A program made the position numbers and the translations under genes. Shown here piece after piece: positions 14,202 to 21,539 of a stretch of 27,942 bases of DNA (position 1 is its first letter; every line of letters begins with the position of its first letter). The notes under the pieces are model-generated. The model worked only from the letters and a program-made list of their open reading frames with translations. It had not been told where the DNA came from and searched no databases. The DNA comes from an uncultured Clostridium sp. (GTDB lineage: Bacteria > Bacillota > Clostridia > TANB77 > CAG-508): positions 1-27,942 of the forward strand of contig USDL01000017.1 in NCBI GenBank assembly GCA_900553365.1, in the 5' to 3' direction.

Positions 14202-14579
14202 TTAACAAATTTTTTCAGGGTCAGCAATGGAATAATTAATTCCAATTACAAGAAATTCATCACGATGAGACAAATAAAACAAATGAATTACTCTTTCTCC
14301 GAGATAAATTTCTTCGTCTGCATCAAGCAACATATATCTCTCATGTTCGGGGCTAATTTCGTAAATATCTGTTCTAATTTCTGTAATGGTTTTAAGTTCA
14401 TTTTCAGACAAAGGATTATTACCTTTATTATCCATAACAGAAATTTCATTTAAAGGAACAAAGTTTCCAAGCAAAGGAGAGTTATTAGAAGTTAAACAAG
14501 TACCAATTTTAGTATCGTTATGCCAAACAGTACTTGTCCCTCTAAGACCAATAGGCATAGCAAAAATATTATTAGTCAT
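14202..14579 (-). CDS. Hypothetical protein (125 aa)
   Basis: ATG 14577-14579 overlaps the end of the upstream gene (ATGACTAA). The protein contains ELKTITEIRTDIYEISPEHERY and a strand-rich end (VIHLFYLSHRDEFLVIGINYS). Last gene of its operon, seven bases before promoter 14166-14194. Function unknown. Confidence 0.75.
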   Translation of the reverse strand: MTNNIFAMPIGLRGTSTVWHNDTKIGTCLTSNNSPLLGNFVPLNEISVMDNKGNNPLSENELKTITEIRTDIYEISPEHERYMLLDADEEIYLGERVIHLFYLSHRDEFLVIGINYSIADPEKIC

Positions 14580-14841
14580 CTAAAATTTTCCTTCCGCAAT
14601 AAGGACAGAAATTCATGTCAGAATGCAACTGTTCTCCACATTCAGAACAAACTTCAAAGGTTTGAGCAATATTATAGCGTCCATCTTTTTGATATGTAGT
14701 TACAAGTTTCTTCCTGCATGTTACTTTACTACCTACTCCAAAGCCAAGTGTATTTAATTGGTCTTCTACAAGGTCTCTCTCCCACGCAACTTGTTCATAG
14801 ACATCATAAGAAACGATATCAGGATGTTTTTTATTATTCAT
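14572..14841 (-). CDS. Small protein with C-terminal zinc ribbon
   Basis: An 89-residue protein from ATG 14841, whose last base pair is shared with the upstream stop. The C-terminal 25 residues (CSECGEQL ... NFCPYCGRKI) are a canonical zinc ribbon as in many phage and regulatory proteins. The N-terminal helix (YEQVAWERDLVEDQLNTLG) may pair with itself. Target unknown. Confidence 0.8.
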   Translation of the reverse strand: MNNKKHPDIVSYDVYEQVAWERDLVEDQLNTLGFGVGSKVTCRKKLVTTYQKDGRYNIAQTFEVCSECGEQLHSDMNFCPYCGRKILDD

Positions 14842-15152
14842 TAATACAAGTCCTCCGAGTAAAGTTCGGTTTCTTTTTGCTGTCCTTTAAAGTAAATAAG
14901 AGAAGTAGGAAGAGAATCTTTTACAAGCTCAAAAGCTTTTTCTCTGGTATAAAAGTTTCCAGCTTCGTCAATAAAACCTTCTTCTTTGTTCCAATCAAAA
15001 GGTTTGTAATTTCCTGTTAACATATTGCTGATATGTGCAAAATTTCTATAACCATCACCATGACGAGGACAGGGAAGAATAATATCCTTTTTAATATTAT
15101 CAGGGGTAAATCTAGGAGTAAATCTAATAGCAGCACAAACAATTTTAGCCAT
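14841..15152 (-). CDS. Conserved small phage protein (RHGD ... GFID ... TREKA type)
   Basis: A 103-residue protein from ATG 15152 with GAGGGTATAAT upstream. The order VCAAIRF, PCPRHGDGY, EEGFIDEAGNFYTREKAFELV recalls a widespread family of small tailed-phage proteins whose function is unknown to me. This is the best family-level support that the window is phage DNA. Confidence 0.7.
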   Translation of the reverse strand: MAKIVCAAIRFTPRFTPDNIKKDIILPCPRHGDGYRNFAHISNMLTGNYKPFDWNKEEGFIDEAGNFYTREKAFELVKDSLPTSLIYFKGQQKETELYSEDLY

Positions 15153-15161
15153 ATTATACCC

Positions 15162-15368
15162 TCAATTACAGCCGTTTTTCATAAAAGCACCGCAAGCAGG
15201 ACAATAAGGATTACTGATTGCGTAACCACCCCATTTAGTAATTGTGGTTCTAATTTTTCCTCTGCGTTTACAACGAGAACAAGTTGCAATTTCTGTGTTA
15301 AAATCAATGTCATACCAACGATTTTCTTCGGGCGAAACAACTTTAGATTTAATATGTTTAATTTTCAT
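15162..15368 (-). CDS. Small zinc-ribbon protein
   Basis: Start is placed at ATG 15366-15368 (MKIKHIKSK) behind TGGAG; the upstream TTG would overlap the preceding gene by more. The 68-residue protein is essentially a zinc ribbon: CSRCKRRG, then YCPACG about 20 residues later. It ends at TGA. Confidence 0.75.
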   Translation of the reverse strand: MKIKHIKSKVVSPEENRWYDIDFNTEIATCSRCKRRGKIRTTITKWGGYAISNPYCPACGAFMKNGCN

Positions 15369-15369
15369 A

Positions 15370-15684
15370 TCAAAGCTCCATTTCTTCAACAGGAAAGATT
15401 TGATTCTTCATACCATTATCTTTAGGAATAGCTACAAATTTACCATAGCTGTCAGGATTGTAAGCATTCCTATCTCCATACCAGCAACCCATAAAAACGC
15501 CAAAGGCTTTCTGGTATCTATTGTAAAACACTCTTCCCATATAGGAATATTTCTTCCCCTTGATTTCGTAAAGATTGCCAGTGATAATATTATTACCATT
15601 AACATCGAGAAGAGAAGTTACAATACCACAATTTTCTCTCTTGTCACGAGTGGGTTCTCTGCGTCCCTTTTTAATACGTTCCAT
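15370..15684 (-). CDS. Hypothetical protein (104 aa)
   Basis: Start at ATG 15682-15684, overlapping the upstream stop as TAATG, with GAAGGAG at good spacing. The protein is basic at the N-terminus (MERIKKGRREPTRDKREN) and then strand-rich (NLYEIKGKKYSYMGRVFYNRYQ), suggesting a small barrel. Function not recognised. Confidence 0.75.
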   Translation of the reverse strand: MERIKKGRREPTRDKRENCGIVTSLLDVNGNNIITGNLYEIKGKKYSYMGRVFYNRYQKAFGVFMGCWYGDRNAYNPDSYGKFVAIPKDNGMKNQIFPVEEMEL

Positions 15685-16079
15685 TAATAGCGCTCCTTCC
15701 ATTCATAAGTATATATAAATTTAGAAATAAGTTCTTTATGCCCTTTGTAATTAATGAATCTCTTTTCTCCGATGCCGATAAAAACAGATTTAATTTTACC
15801 GATTTTCTTTACTTGGACAGGCTTTTTAATCCAACGCTCACCGGTAATAACGGCATCAATCACACGGGTTTTACATGAATAGCCTTTTAACTTTTGGTTA
15901 ACAGGAGTGTATACATAATATTCTGTGCTAATATCTTGCAAAGCTGAAAGGCAACCTTTAATAGTAGGAGAAAAACAAACTCTTGGAATAGAAACATCCT
16001 CATTAAAGGCTACAGCGGTTTCTGGAATTTTGGGAGTTAGAATTGTAAGATTAGGGTCAAAAGAAAGATGATACAGCAT
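15684..16079 (-). CDS. YHLS-type phage protein of unknown function
   Basis: Start at ATG 16077-16079 behind AAGGAGTTG. The 131-residue protein begins MLYHLSFDPNLTILTPKIP and contains PRVCFSPTIKGCLSAL, a pattern shared, as far as I recall, by uncharacterised phage proteins. Its YH-x-S start and the arginine before a strand recall the ADP-ribosyltransferase-like fold, but no catalytic triad can be assigned, so this is only a suggestion. First gene of a six-gene operon. Confidence 0.65.
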   Translation of the reverse strand: MLYHLSFDPNLTILTPKIPETAVAFNEDVSIPRVCFSPTIKGCLSALQDISTEYYVYTPVNQKLKGYSCKTRVIDAVITGERWIKKPVQVKKIGKIKSVFIGIGEKRFINYKGHKELISKFIYTYEWKERY

Positions 16080-16110
16080 CAAAAAACAACTCCTTATCTT
16101 TGATACTTAA

Positions 16111-16139
16111 ATAATACCAAAAGAATAAGGAGTTGTCAA
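16111..16139 (-). promoter_or_regulatory. Sigma-A promoter with anti-ribosome-site spacer (14202-16079 operon)
   Basis: TTGACA (16134-16139), 17 bp, TATTAT (16111-16116) on the minus strand. ACAACTCCTTAT at 16125-16136 is a perfect 12-base reverse complement of ATAAGGAGTTGT at the ribosome site (16086-16097). Confidence 0.9.
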
Positions 16140-16143
16140 GTAT

Positions 16144-16833
16144 TTAATTTTTTTTCTTGCCAAGAATTGCAAGCAAACGAACAAAGATATTAATAATATC
16201 AAGATAAAGGTCTGTTGCACAACTAATGGCATTATAAGGTGTAGCAGCATATCTCTGAGAACAGTACCAATCATAGCCAATATAAAGAGAAAATAGTGCT
16301 ACTACAAGATAATCAATTACATGACCCTCATATCCAAGGAAGAATACTAAAATTCCTTCAATAAAAATAATACTAATTAAAGATATAAGAAGGATATGTC
16401 CAAGAGAACAAAAATACTCTGGAAATACTGTGCTAACGATAATCATAATTACTACAATAATAGCAGTAAGAAGACATACATAGCTAATACTCAACACTGT
16501 ATACTGGCCTACATAAACGCTTAGAAGTGCTCCAATGGGCAAACAAATAAGATTAAACCCGAGGAAAGCAACTACAGCGTTTTCTGTGCCACTAGTAATA
16601 ATAGCTCCAAGAAAAGCCAAAGCAAAATAACCCAAAATAAAGAGAAGAGGATGAGACGATACAAAGTTGAAAACCTGTGTTTCAAGGAACATACAGATGA
16701 AGAAGTTGCAAACCAACCCCCAAAGAATAGTACATCCCATGAGAGCGTTAAATCCTGCATCACTCATTTGCATATCTTCTGGCATACAGTCAAAAGTAAT
16801 TCTATCCTCTTTTAAATTAAATCCATTATCCAT
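16144..16833 (-). CDS. Bax inhibitor-1-like membrane protein
   Basis: A 229-residue protein from ATG 16833 with about seven hydrophobic membrane segments, the usual size and topology of the Bax inhibitor-1 family (YetJ, YccA, YbhL in bacteria; pH-sensitive calcium-leak channels or FtsH modulators). The C-terminal signature is clear: an aspartate in YIGYDWYCSQRY, then ATDLYLDIINIFVRLL, the family's usual ending. Its overlap with the upstream gene (ATG inside its last codons) shows coupling. In a phage it could modulate host membrane ion flow or membrane proteolysis; that is inference. Confidence 0.75.
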   Translation of the reverse strand: MDNGFNLKEDRITFDCMPEDMQMSDAGFNALMGCTILWGLVCNFFICMFLETQVFNFVSSHPLLFILGYFALAFLGAIITSGTENAVVAFLGFNLICLPIGALLSVYVGQYTVLSISYVCLLTAIIVVIMIIVSTVFPEYFCSLGHILLISLISIIFIEGILVFFLGYEGHVIDYLVVALFSLYIGYDWYCSQRYAATPYNAISCATDLYLDIINIFVRLLAILGKKKN

Positions 16834-17164
16834 TCTTAGTTTCCTTTTCTTTTTCTTTTTCCTGTTCTAATTTCTTTTTCCAAATTTCCAAATATTCGTC
16901 AAGATTAAGGAAAGAAATATTATTAGCTAAACCCTCTTTAATTTTATCCATCATCATTTTTGCTAAACAATACTCATCTTCGCTAAAAACTCCCAATCTA
17001 CAAGAAGATTTGTCAGTAAGCTCAATGATAATAGTATAACTATCGGTATTATTGGTATTAACAGGATTAATGGGCCAAGCCACATCACTAAAAAGAGTAT
17101 CAAGGTGAATAGCTCTCCAACCCATATATAAATTGATAATTTGATTATCAAAGCAAATAATCAT
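16826..17164 (-). CDS. Small protein, paralogue of the gene at 17165-17386
   Basis: A 112-residue protein from ATG 17164, one base pair from the upstream stop region. It starts MIICFDNQIINLYM, aligned with MFICYDNCLFNSDNVSFM of the neighbour; both then have a strand pair and a helix containing an AK or AKKAF motif. It ends in a Lys/Glu-rich tail (KKKLEQEKEKEKETK). Function unknown. Confidence 0.75.
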   Translation of the reverse strand: MIICFDNQIINLYMGWRAIHLDTLFSDVAWPINPVNTNNTDSYTIIIELTDKSSCRLGVFSEDEYCLAKMMMDKIKEGLANNISFLNLDEYLEIWKKKLEQEKEKEKETKNG

Positions 17165-17386
17165 TTAGATTACCTCCTTAAGTTTGTTTTCGGAGATATC
17201 TACAATAGAAGAATTCTTTGTAATAGCAACACGAATTTTAGAGAAAGCTTTTTTTGCAAGGTCTTTATTTGCATACTTCAAAAGATGATTTTCGCCCGTC
17301 AAGCCAATTGTGACATCTCTTTCAGTAACTCTCATAAAGCTAACATTATCGGAATTAAACAAACAATTATCATAACAAATAAACAT
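17165..17386 (-). CDS. Small protein, paralogue of the gene at 16826-17164
   Basis: A 73-residue protein from ATG 17386 with AAGGAGAATAATTA upstream. Shares start and fold pattern with its downstream neighbour but lacks the charged tail, so the pair arose by tandem duplication. Not recognised. Confidence 0.75.
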   Translation of the reverse strand: MFICYDNCLFNSDNVSFMRVTERDVTIGLTGENHLLKYANKDLAKKAFSKIRVAITKNSSIVDISENKLKEVI

Positions 17387-17432
17387 TAATTATTCTCCTT
17401 GACATTTTAATTAAATAAAAGAAATATTTTAT

Positions 17433-18065
17433 TTAAAAATCTACGTCATCATATCTAAAGATGGAGTACATTGGAGGGTCATTATCATACCCTGTTTTCA
17501 TCTTTTGCAACTTTTGTTTGTCAAGATTTTCCTTGACTTTTTTAGAAGTTTCTGCCGCCTTGTTAATTTCTTCCTCAGATTGCTTTTTAAGGATTTCAAT
17601 ATCTTCTTGAGCGCTTTCAAGAATAAGTCTGAGATTTTTTACTTCTTTTTCTTGAGCTTCTTGGGTCTTTTTATTTTTAAGATATTTATGACGCCAACGA
17701 GAATATTTTAGATTACCAATAAAACCAAAATCTACATAAATATCTTTAGTACAAAAAGAATCTAAGTCCCAGTGTTGGCTAAGAACTACTACATCTCCGT
17801 GCAGGTAATTATGTTTACCAATTCTGCAATGTGGAAGACAACCCAAGCCCCATTTCTTAGTGTTTAAACAATAGATATCGTACCACTTATCAAAATCCAT
17901 CTTGGTACATTCTTCACGTTCGCGCTTTTCATTGATATCATCTAAATCAGCCTTAAAGATTCCTTTTAAAATAAGTGGACCAAGCAAAAGAAACCAAAGA
18001 AACCAAATAAAAAGTCCAACCAAAGTAACTAAAAGTAAAATCATAGCAATTTTTAATAGTGGCAT
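17433..18065 (-). CDS. Membrane-anchored coiled-coil protein, copy 2
   Basis: A 210-residue protein from ATG 18065 with GGGAG upstream inside the preceding gene. One N-terminal membrane helix (residues about 5-35, IAMILLLVTLVGLFIWFLWF) is followed by a short globular part (FDKWYDIYCLN, VYVDFGFIGNLKYSRW-like) and a long coiled coil (about 135-190). The upstream gene has the same layout, with NFGFIGNIRYVLF in the matching place. Probably a pair acting together at the host membrane; function unknown. Confidence 0.8.
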   Translation of the reverse strand: MPLLKIAMILLLVTLVGLFIWFLWFLLLGPLILKGIFKADLDDINEKREREECTKMDFDKWYDIYCLNTKKWGLGCLPHCRIGKHNYLHGDVVVLSQHWDLDSFCTKDIYVDFGFIGNLKYSRWRHKYLKNKKTQEAQEKEVKNLRLILESAQEDIEILKKQSEEEINKAAETSKKVKENLDKQKLQKMKTGYDNDPPMYSIFRYDDVDF

Positions 18066-18066
18066 A

Positions 18067-18627
18067 TCAATTCTCCCATTTATCAGTAGATTTTAATTCA
18101 ATTTCTTTATTTAAATAAGATTCTTCGTTTAAACAAGACTTTCGAATCTTATCTGTCTCTTCTTTGGCTTTATTGATTTCTTCTTCGGCTTTCTTTTGAA
18201 TTTTATTAATATCTCCTTGAACAGCTTCGAGAATATATCTTAAATTATCTTGAGAGCTTTGAGTAGCTTTATTCTTTTTATACTTATTTTTCATGTTATG
18301 CTTAAAAAGAACATATCTAATATTTCCAATAAAACCAAAGTTAATATAAACTGTATCCCAATGACCTTTTTTGTCTCTAATTGTTCGCTTAGGAGCAAAC
18401 CATGTTAATCTCCATTCATCAGGAGCTAAAATATAATACTTTTCCCATTCATTAAATTTTAAATGCGCCCAATTACGCCAATCTTTGTGATATTGTTTAA
18501 TCCAATCAATTATTGTGTTTTGATATCCATCATCTTCATCTTTATAAACAATATGGGCAAGACAAAAAGCAAATATAACAAATACAATAAAAAGGAATCC
18601 ACTAATAACATACAAAATCTCAAACAT
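18067..18627 (-). CDS. Membrane-anchored coiled-coil protein, copy 1
   Basis: Start is placed at ATG 18625-18627 behind GAGAGGTG; a longer frame to 18684 would start upstream of the promoter. The 186-residue protein has one membrane helix (residues 2-25), a middle part with WRLTWFAPKRTIRDK and YINFGFIGNIRYVLFKH, and a C-terminal coiled coil (ILEAVQGDINKIQKKAEEEI). It is a paralogue of the downstream gene. Confidence 0.8.
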   Translation of the reverse strand: MFEILYVISGFLFIVFVIFAFCLAHIVYKDEDDGYQNTIIDWIKQYHKDWRNWAHLKFNEWEKYYILAPDEWRLTWFAPKRTIRDKKGHWDTVYINFGFIGNIRYVLFKHNMKNKYKKNKATQSSQDNLRYILEAVQGDINKIQKKAEEEINKAKEETDKIRKSCLNEESYLNKEIELKSTDKWEN

Positions 18628-18655
18628 AAAAACACCTCTCTTTTTTAGTACATTT

Positions 18656-18684
18656 AATATACCACAAAAGAGAGGTGTTGTCAA
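18656..18684 (-). promoter_or_regulatory. Sigma-A promoter with anti-ribosome-site spacer (16144-18627 operon)
   Basis: TTGACA (18679-18684), 17 bp, TATATT (18656-18661) on the minus strand. AACACCTCTCTTTT (18666-18679) is a perfect 14-base reverse complement of AAAAGAGAGGTGTT at the ribosome site (18631-18644), the longest such match in the window. Confidence 0.9.
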
Positions 18685-18704
18685 CCATTTATTAAATTAA
18701 ACTG

Positions 18705-19010
18705 TTAGTTTTCCTTAGATTTAATGCTAATAATTGAATCGACTTTTCTAACAAAGACAGAAAATCCATAATATTCATTAATTATATCACATAAATCTTT
18801 AAAAAGTTGGTGATTAATTACAGTTAAATACTGTGGATGAGTAGTGCAAATATAAACATTTTCATACTCATAGTCATAACTGATAAAGAAAGTATCAGCT
18901 AAAGTAGCCAAAGTTTCATCGTTATCAATAATACGTTGAATAAAATCTGCAATTTCCTAATCAATAGGAGAGGTAATATCAGAAATCACTTCATACTTCT
19001 TCTTGTTCAT
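18705..19010 (-). CDS. Recoded hypothetical protein with TAG at codon 18
   Basis: ATG 19008-19010 lies inside the end of the upstream gene with GAGGAAAAAAATA before it. Codon 18 is TAG (18957-18959); reading it as glutamine gives 101 residues (SPIDQEIADFIQRI at the join) ending at TAA. Starting instead after the TAG would require a codon without a ribosome site. The protein has strand-rich YDYEYENVYICTTHPQYLTV and a helix LFKDLCDIINEYYGF. Function unknown. Confidence 0.8.
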
Positions 19011-19368
19011 TATTTTTTTCCTCGTTTAAATATTCATCTAATTCGCTTAAATATTCATCTAATACACTATCAACATTACCACTTACAAAGATAATAGGAG
19101 GGTCTTCTTTGGAATAGGGGTAAGAAGTAGAATTAAGATATTTATAGTCTTTAGACATTACACAAGCCCAATGATTTAGATGGGGTACATAAATAAGATT
19201 AGAAAAGCCCCAGTTATAAAATAAATCAAGTTCTCTCGTAGTAAAATTTAACCTGTAAGCTTCATGTTTATAATATTCAGATTTCTTTTTGTCGTTTGTT
19301 TTATTAGAAGCTATAAGATAACCTTTTAAAATTTCTTCAATTTTAAGACAAGTATCAAAAATTTTCAT
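18991..19368 (-). CDS. Hypothetical protein (125 aa)
   Basis: Start at ATG 19366-19368, overlapping the TAA of the NAGPA-SPOR gene (TAATG) and preceded by GGAGG. It overlaps the next gene by 20 bases. The C-terminus is very acidic and repetitive (DEYLSELDEYLNEEKNNEQEE). Function unknown; coupling to the cell-wall gene suggests they are made together. Confidence 0.75.
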   Translation of the reverse strand: MKIFDTCLKIEEILKGYLIASNKTNDKKKSEYYKHEAYRLNFTTRELDLFYNWGFSNLIYVPHLNHWACVMSKDYKYLNSTSYPYSKEDPPIIFVSGNVDSVLDEYLSELDEYLNEEKNNEQEEV

Positions 19369-20261
19369 TATTCCTCCACATAGCAGATATAACAATTATA
19401 TCCCTTTTCAGCTAAATCTGCTTTAACCTTTTCAGCGCCAGATTTTTTAGCAAAGAATCCTACTTGAACTTTATAGAGCTTAGTTTTTGAGTCTTGAATA
19501 CAAAAAGCAGTTGAATAATCAATTACGCCAGTAAGAGTTCTAATTTCATTTCTATAAGTAATTGCACGAGTTGAATTACTAAATGCTCCTAACTGACAAC
19601 GATAACCAGTTTTCTTAGGACGATTTTCTTCTTTCTTGTTAGCCTTATCTTGCTTCTTTTCTTCTGTTTCTGCTTTTTCTCTTTCAGCGTTAGAGCGAAG
19701 CCAGAAAGCGAGAATAGAATCAACAGGTCTTAACCAACCAGATGCAGAAAGGCGTTTTCCTTCAAAGTTTGTATAAGTAGAATTACCACCATCTTGATTG
19801 CAACAATAGTCTACATCAGGGAAAAGAGATTTAATAAGGTTTTGAGCAGTGGAAAGTTTCATACCACCAGATATAACAGAAACAATAAAATACTTTTCAT
19901 TCTTAGGGTTGCCATCTGTCTTTGTCCAACCGAACATCTGTCTTTTAGCTTCATAGTCAATGTCAGCATAGTTTTTTACAGATTGAGGCTGCTTATTTTT
20001 AAACAAAGCAGGATATTCTGTGCCAAAATCTCTCCAACCAACGCCATTGTTAAATACGCCATTCATAATCTTTCCAGAATTTGTAATACCCCAGCCATTA
20101 GAGAAATTGCCATCCTTGGCATAAACAGTGTTATTACTTTTTAAATTCCAGATAGAAGTTCCGCTTGCAGTATCAAAGAAGAAAGCGTTTGTTACAACAT
20201 CAGGCTTATAGCCATAAAGGTTATACATTTTTTCTGGGCTGAGTTTAGGTTGAGTACACAT
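19368..20261 (-). CDS. 3' exon of a NAGPA-SPOR cell-wall protein
   Basis: This exon encodes 297 residues; joined to the 5' exon at 22016-22153 the spliced protein has 343. The NAGPA (phosphodiester glycosidase) domain spans about residues 25-240, with TNAFFFD (70-76), NQDGGNSTY (from 201) and RPVDSILAFW near its end; this family acts on sugar-phosphate diester bonds. A Lys/Glu linker follows, then a SPOR domain (GYRCQLGAFSNSTRA, YKVQVGFFAKKSGAEKV) that binds peptidoglycan glycan strands. A cell-wall role, as a lysin or virion-associated enzyme, fits. The ATG at 20261 is not a good start: the bases before it are the element end, with no ribosome site. Confidence 0.85.
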   Translation of the reverse strand: MCTQPKLSPEKMYNLYGYKPDVVTNAFFFDTASGTSIWNLKSNNTVYAKDGNFSNGWGITNSGKIMNGVFNNGVGWRDFGTEYPALFKNKQPQSVKNYADIDYEAKRQMFGWTKTDGNPKNEKYFIVSVISGGMKLSTAQNLIKSLFPDVDYCCNQDGGNSTYTNFEGKRLSASGWLRPVDSILAFWLRSNAEREKAETEEKKQDKANKKEENRPKKTGYRCQLGAFSNSTRAITYRNEIRTLTGVIDYSTAFCIQDSKTKLYKVQVGFFAKKSGAEKVKADLAEKGYNCYICYVEE

Positions 20262-20365
20262 CTGAACCTCACACGATTAAAATCGCGTGGTTCTCGGTCA
20301 ATAACATTATTATGTTAAGTATCACCGAGCTATCCCCGCAGTTCCTGCGGTTATTATATATTATT
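20262..20365 (-). ncRNA. Candidate omega RNA and intron 3' end
   Basis: Between the tnpB stop and the element end are three clear hairpins: CCGCAG-GAA-CTGCGG, then CTCGGT/ACCGAG with an inner AACAT/ATGTT pair, then CACGCGAT/ATCGTGTG. In TnpB elements this right end is the scaffold of the guide RNA and the guide is the adjacent flank, here about 20242-20261, starting ATGTGTACTCAACC. The same bases form the 3' splice site, so splicing and guide-RNA formation compete. Confidence 0.65.
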
Positions 20366-21468
20366 TTAAATATTTAATATTCTTAATCCTTCATTTAAGA
20401 TATTAATAGAAGCATTAATATCTCTATCTAATTTTGCCCCGCAATTTGGACAAATCCACATTCTAATATTTTCTGTTTTTTTACCACTTGATTTACCACA
20501 ACAATGACAAATTTGACTTGATGGATAATATCTATTTATAACAGATAATGTTTTATCATACCATTGACACTTATATATTAGCATTCTACGAAATTCAAAC
20601 CAAGATACATCTTCAACTCGTTTGTTACGAATTTTATTATCTGTTTCTTTCATTGCTTTAACATTTAAGTTTTCAATACAAATTATATCATATTGTTTTA
20701 CAAGTTGGGTAGTTATTTTTTGTAAAAAATCAGTTCGCTGATTTACAATATGCTTATACAATTTTGCTATTTTAATTCTTGTTTTGTTCCAATTAGAACT
20801 TCCAATTGTTTTTCTTGACAGCTCTTTTTGTAATTTAACAAGTCTTTTTTCTGATACTTCATAAAATTTAGGATTTGATATTTTATTTCCATCAGACATA
20901 ATAGCAAAATCTACTATACCTAAATCAATGCCAACATTAGAATTGGTTTTTGGAAGAGATGTAAATTCTATATCTGTACAACACAATGAACAATAATAAT
21001 GTCCATTTGGTTCTTGTGATATTGTGGCATTTAAAATTCTACCTTGTGGAATTTGCTTGTCTCTTGTTTTAATATACCCTAGTTTAGGTAATTTAATTTT
21101 GTTATTAATAAAACAAATATTATTATTACAATAATTTGTTCTATAAGATTGATATCTATTTTTTTAGTTTTAAATTTGGGATAACCTGTATGTTCAGTAA
21201 AGAATTTTTTATATGCTGCATCTAAATTTTTCAAACAATTTTGCAAAGCATATTTATCAGGTTCTTTAAGCCAAATTAATTCTTTTTTTAAAGATGTTAA
21301 ATCTTTAGAACACATATTAAATGTGAATGCAATATTATTATTTTCATAAATTTCTTTTCGTTTATTTAAATAATAATTATATACATATCTTACACAACCA
21401 AAAGTTTTATTAATAAGCTCTTTTTGCTGTTTATTAGGATATATTCTATATTTATAGGATTTTTCTAT
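20366..21468 (-). pseudogene. tnpB: tnpB (RNA-guided nuclease), degraded by a frameshift
   Basis: TnpB-type protein in two frames. The N-terminal part (about 130 codons from 21468) begins IEKSYKYRIYPNKQQKELIN; the start codon position is ATA rather than ATG, behind AGAGGTGAT. At the A7 tract 21159-21165 the frame shifts by one, and the rest continues to TAA 20366. RuvC catalytic residues are kept: VGIDLGIVD, ENLNVK, and KLDRDINAS, with a zinc finger CHCCG ... CPNCG. One added A in the tract restores one frame. It is probably inactive unless slippage or a rare start is used. Confidence 0.8.
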
Positions 21469-21494
21469 TGTAATATCACCTCTTTTATAATATT

Positions 21495-21523
21495 ATTATA
21501 TCATATAAAGATGTGATTGTCAA
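21495..21523 (-). promoter_or_regulatory. Internal sigma-A promoter of tnpB
   Basis: TTGACA (21518-21523), 17 bp, TATAAT (21495-21500), full consensus on the minus strand inside the element. The spacer ATCACATCTTT (21507-21517) matches the reverse complement of the ribosome site (AAAGAGGTGAT, 21474-21484) at ten of eleven bases. Confidence 0.85.
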
Positions 21524-21539
21524 TATATTATTTAAAATT

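Noticed and set aside
15033..15687. Long plus-strand frames over the small-gene operon
   Set aside because: They mirror dense minus-strand genes, have no ribosome sites and carry unlikely amino-acid runs.
19368..20261. A complete NAGPA-SPOR gene starting at ATG 20261
   Set aside because: It has no ribosome site, lacks the first strands of the NAGPA domain, and the missing part is found in frame on the far side of the element.
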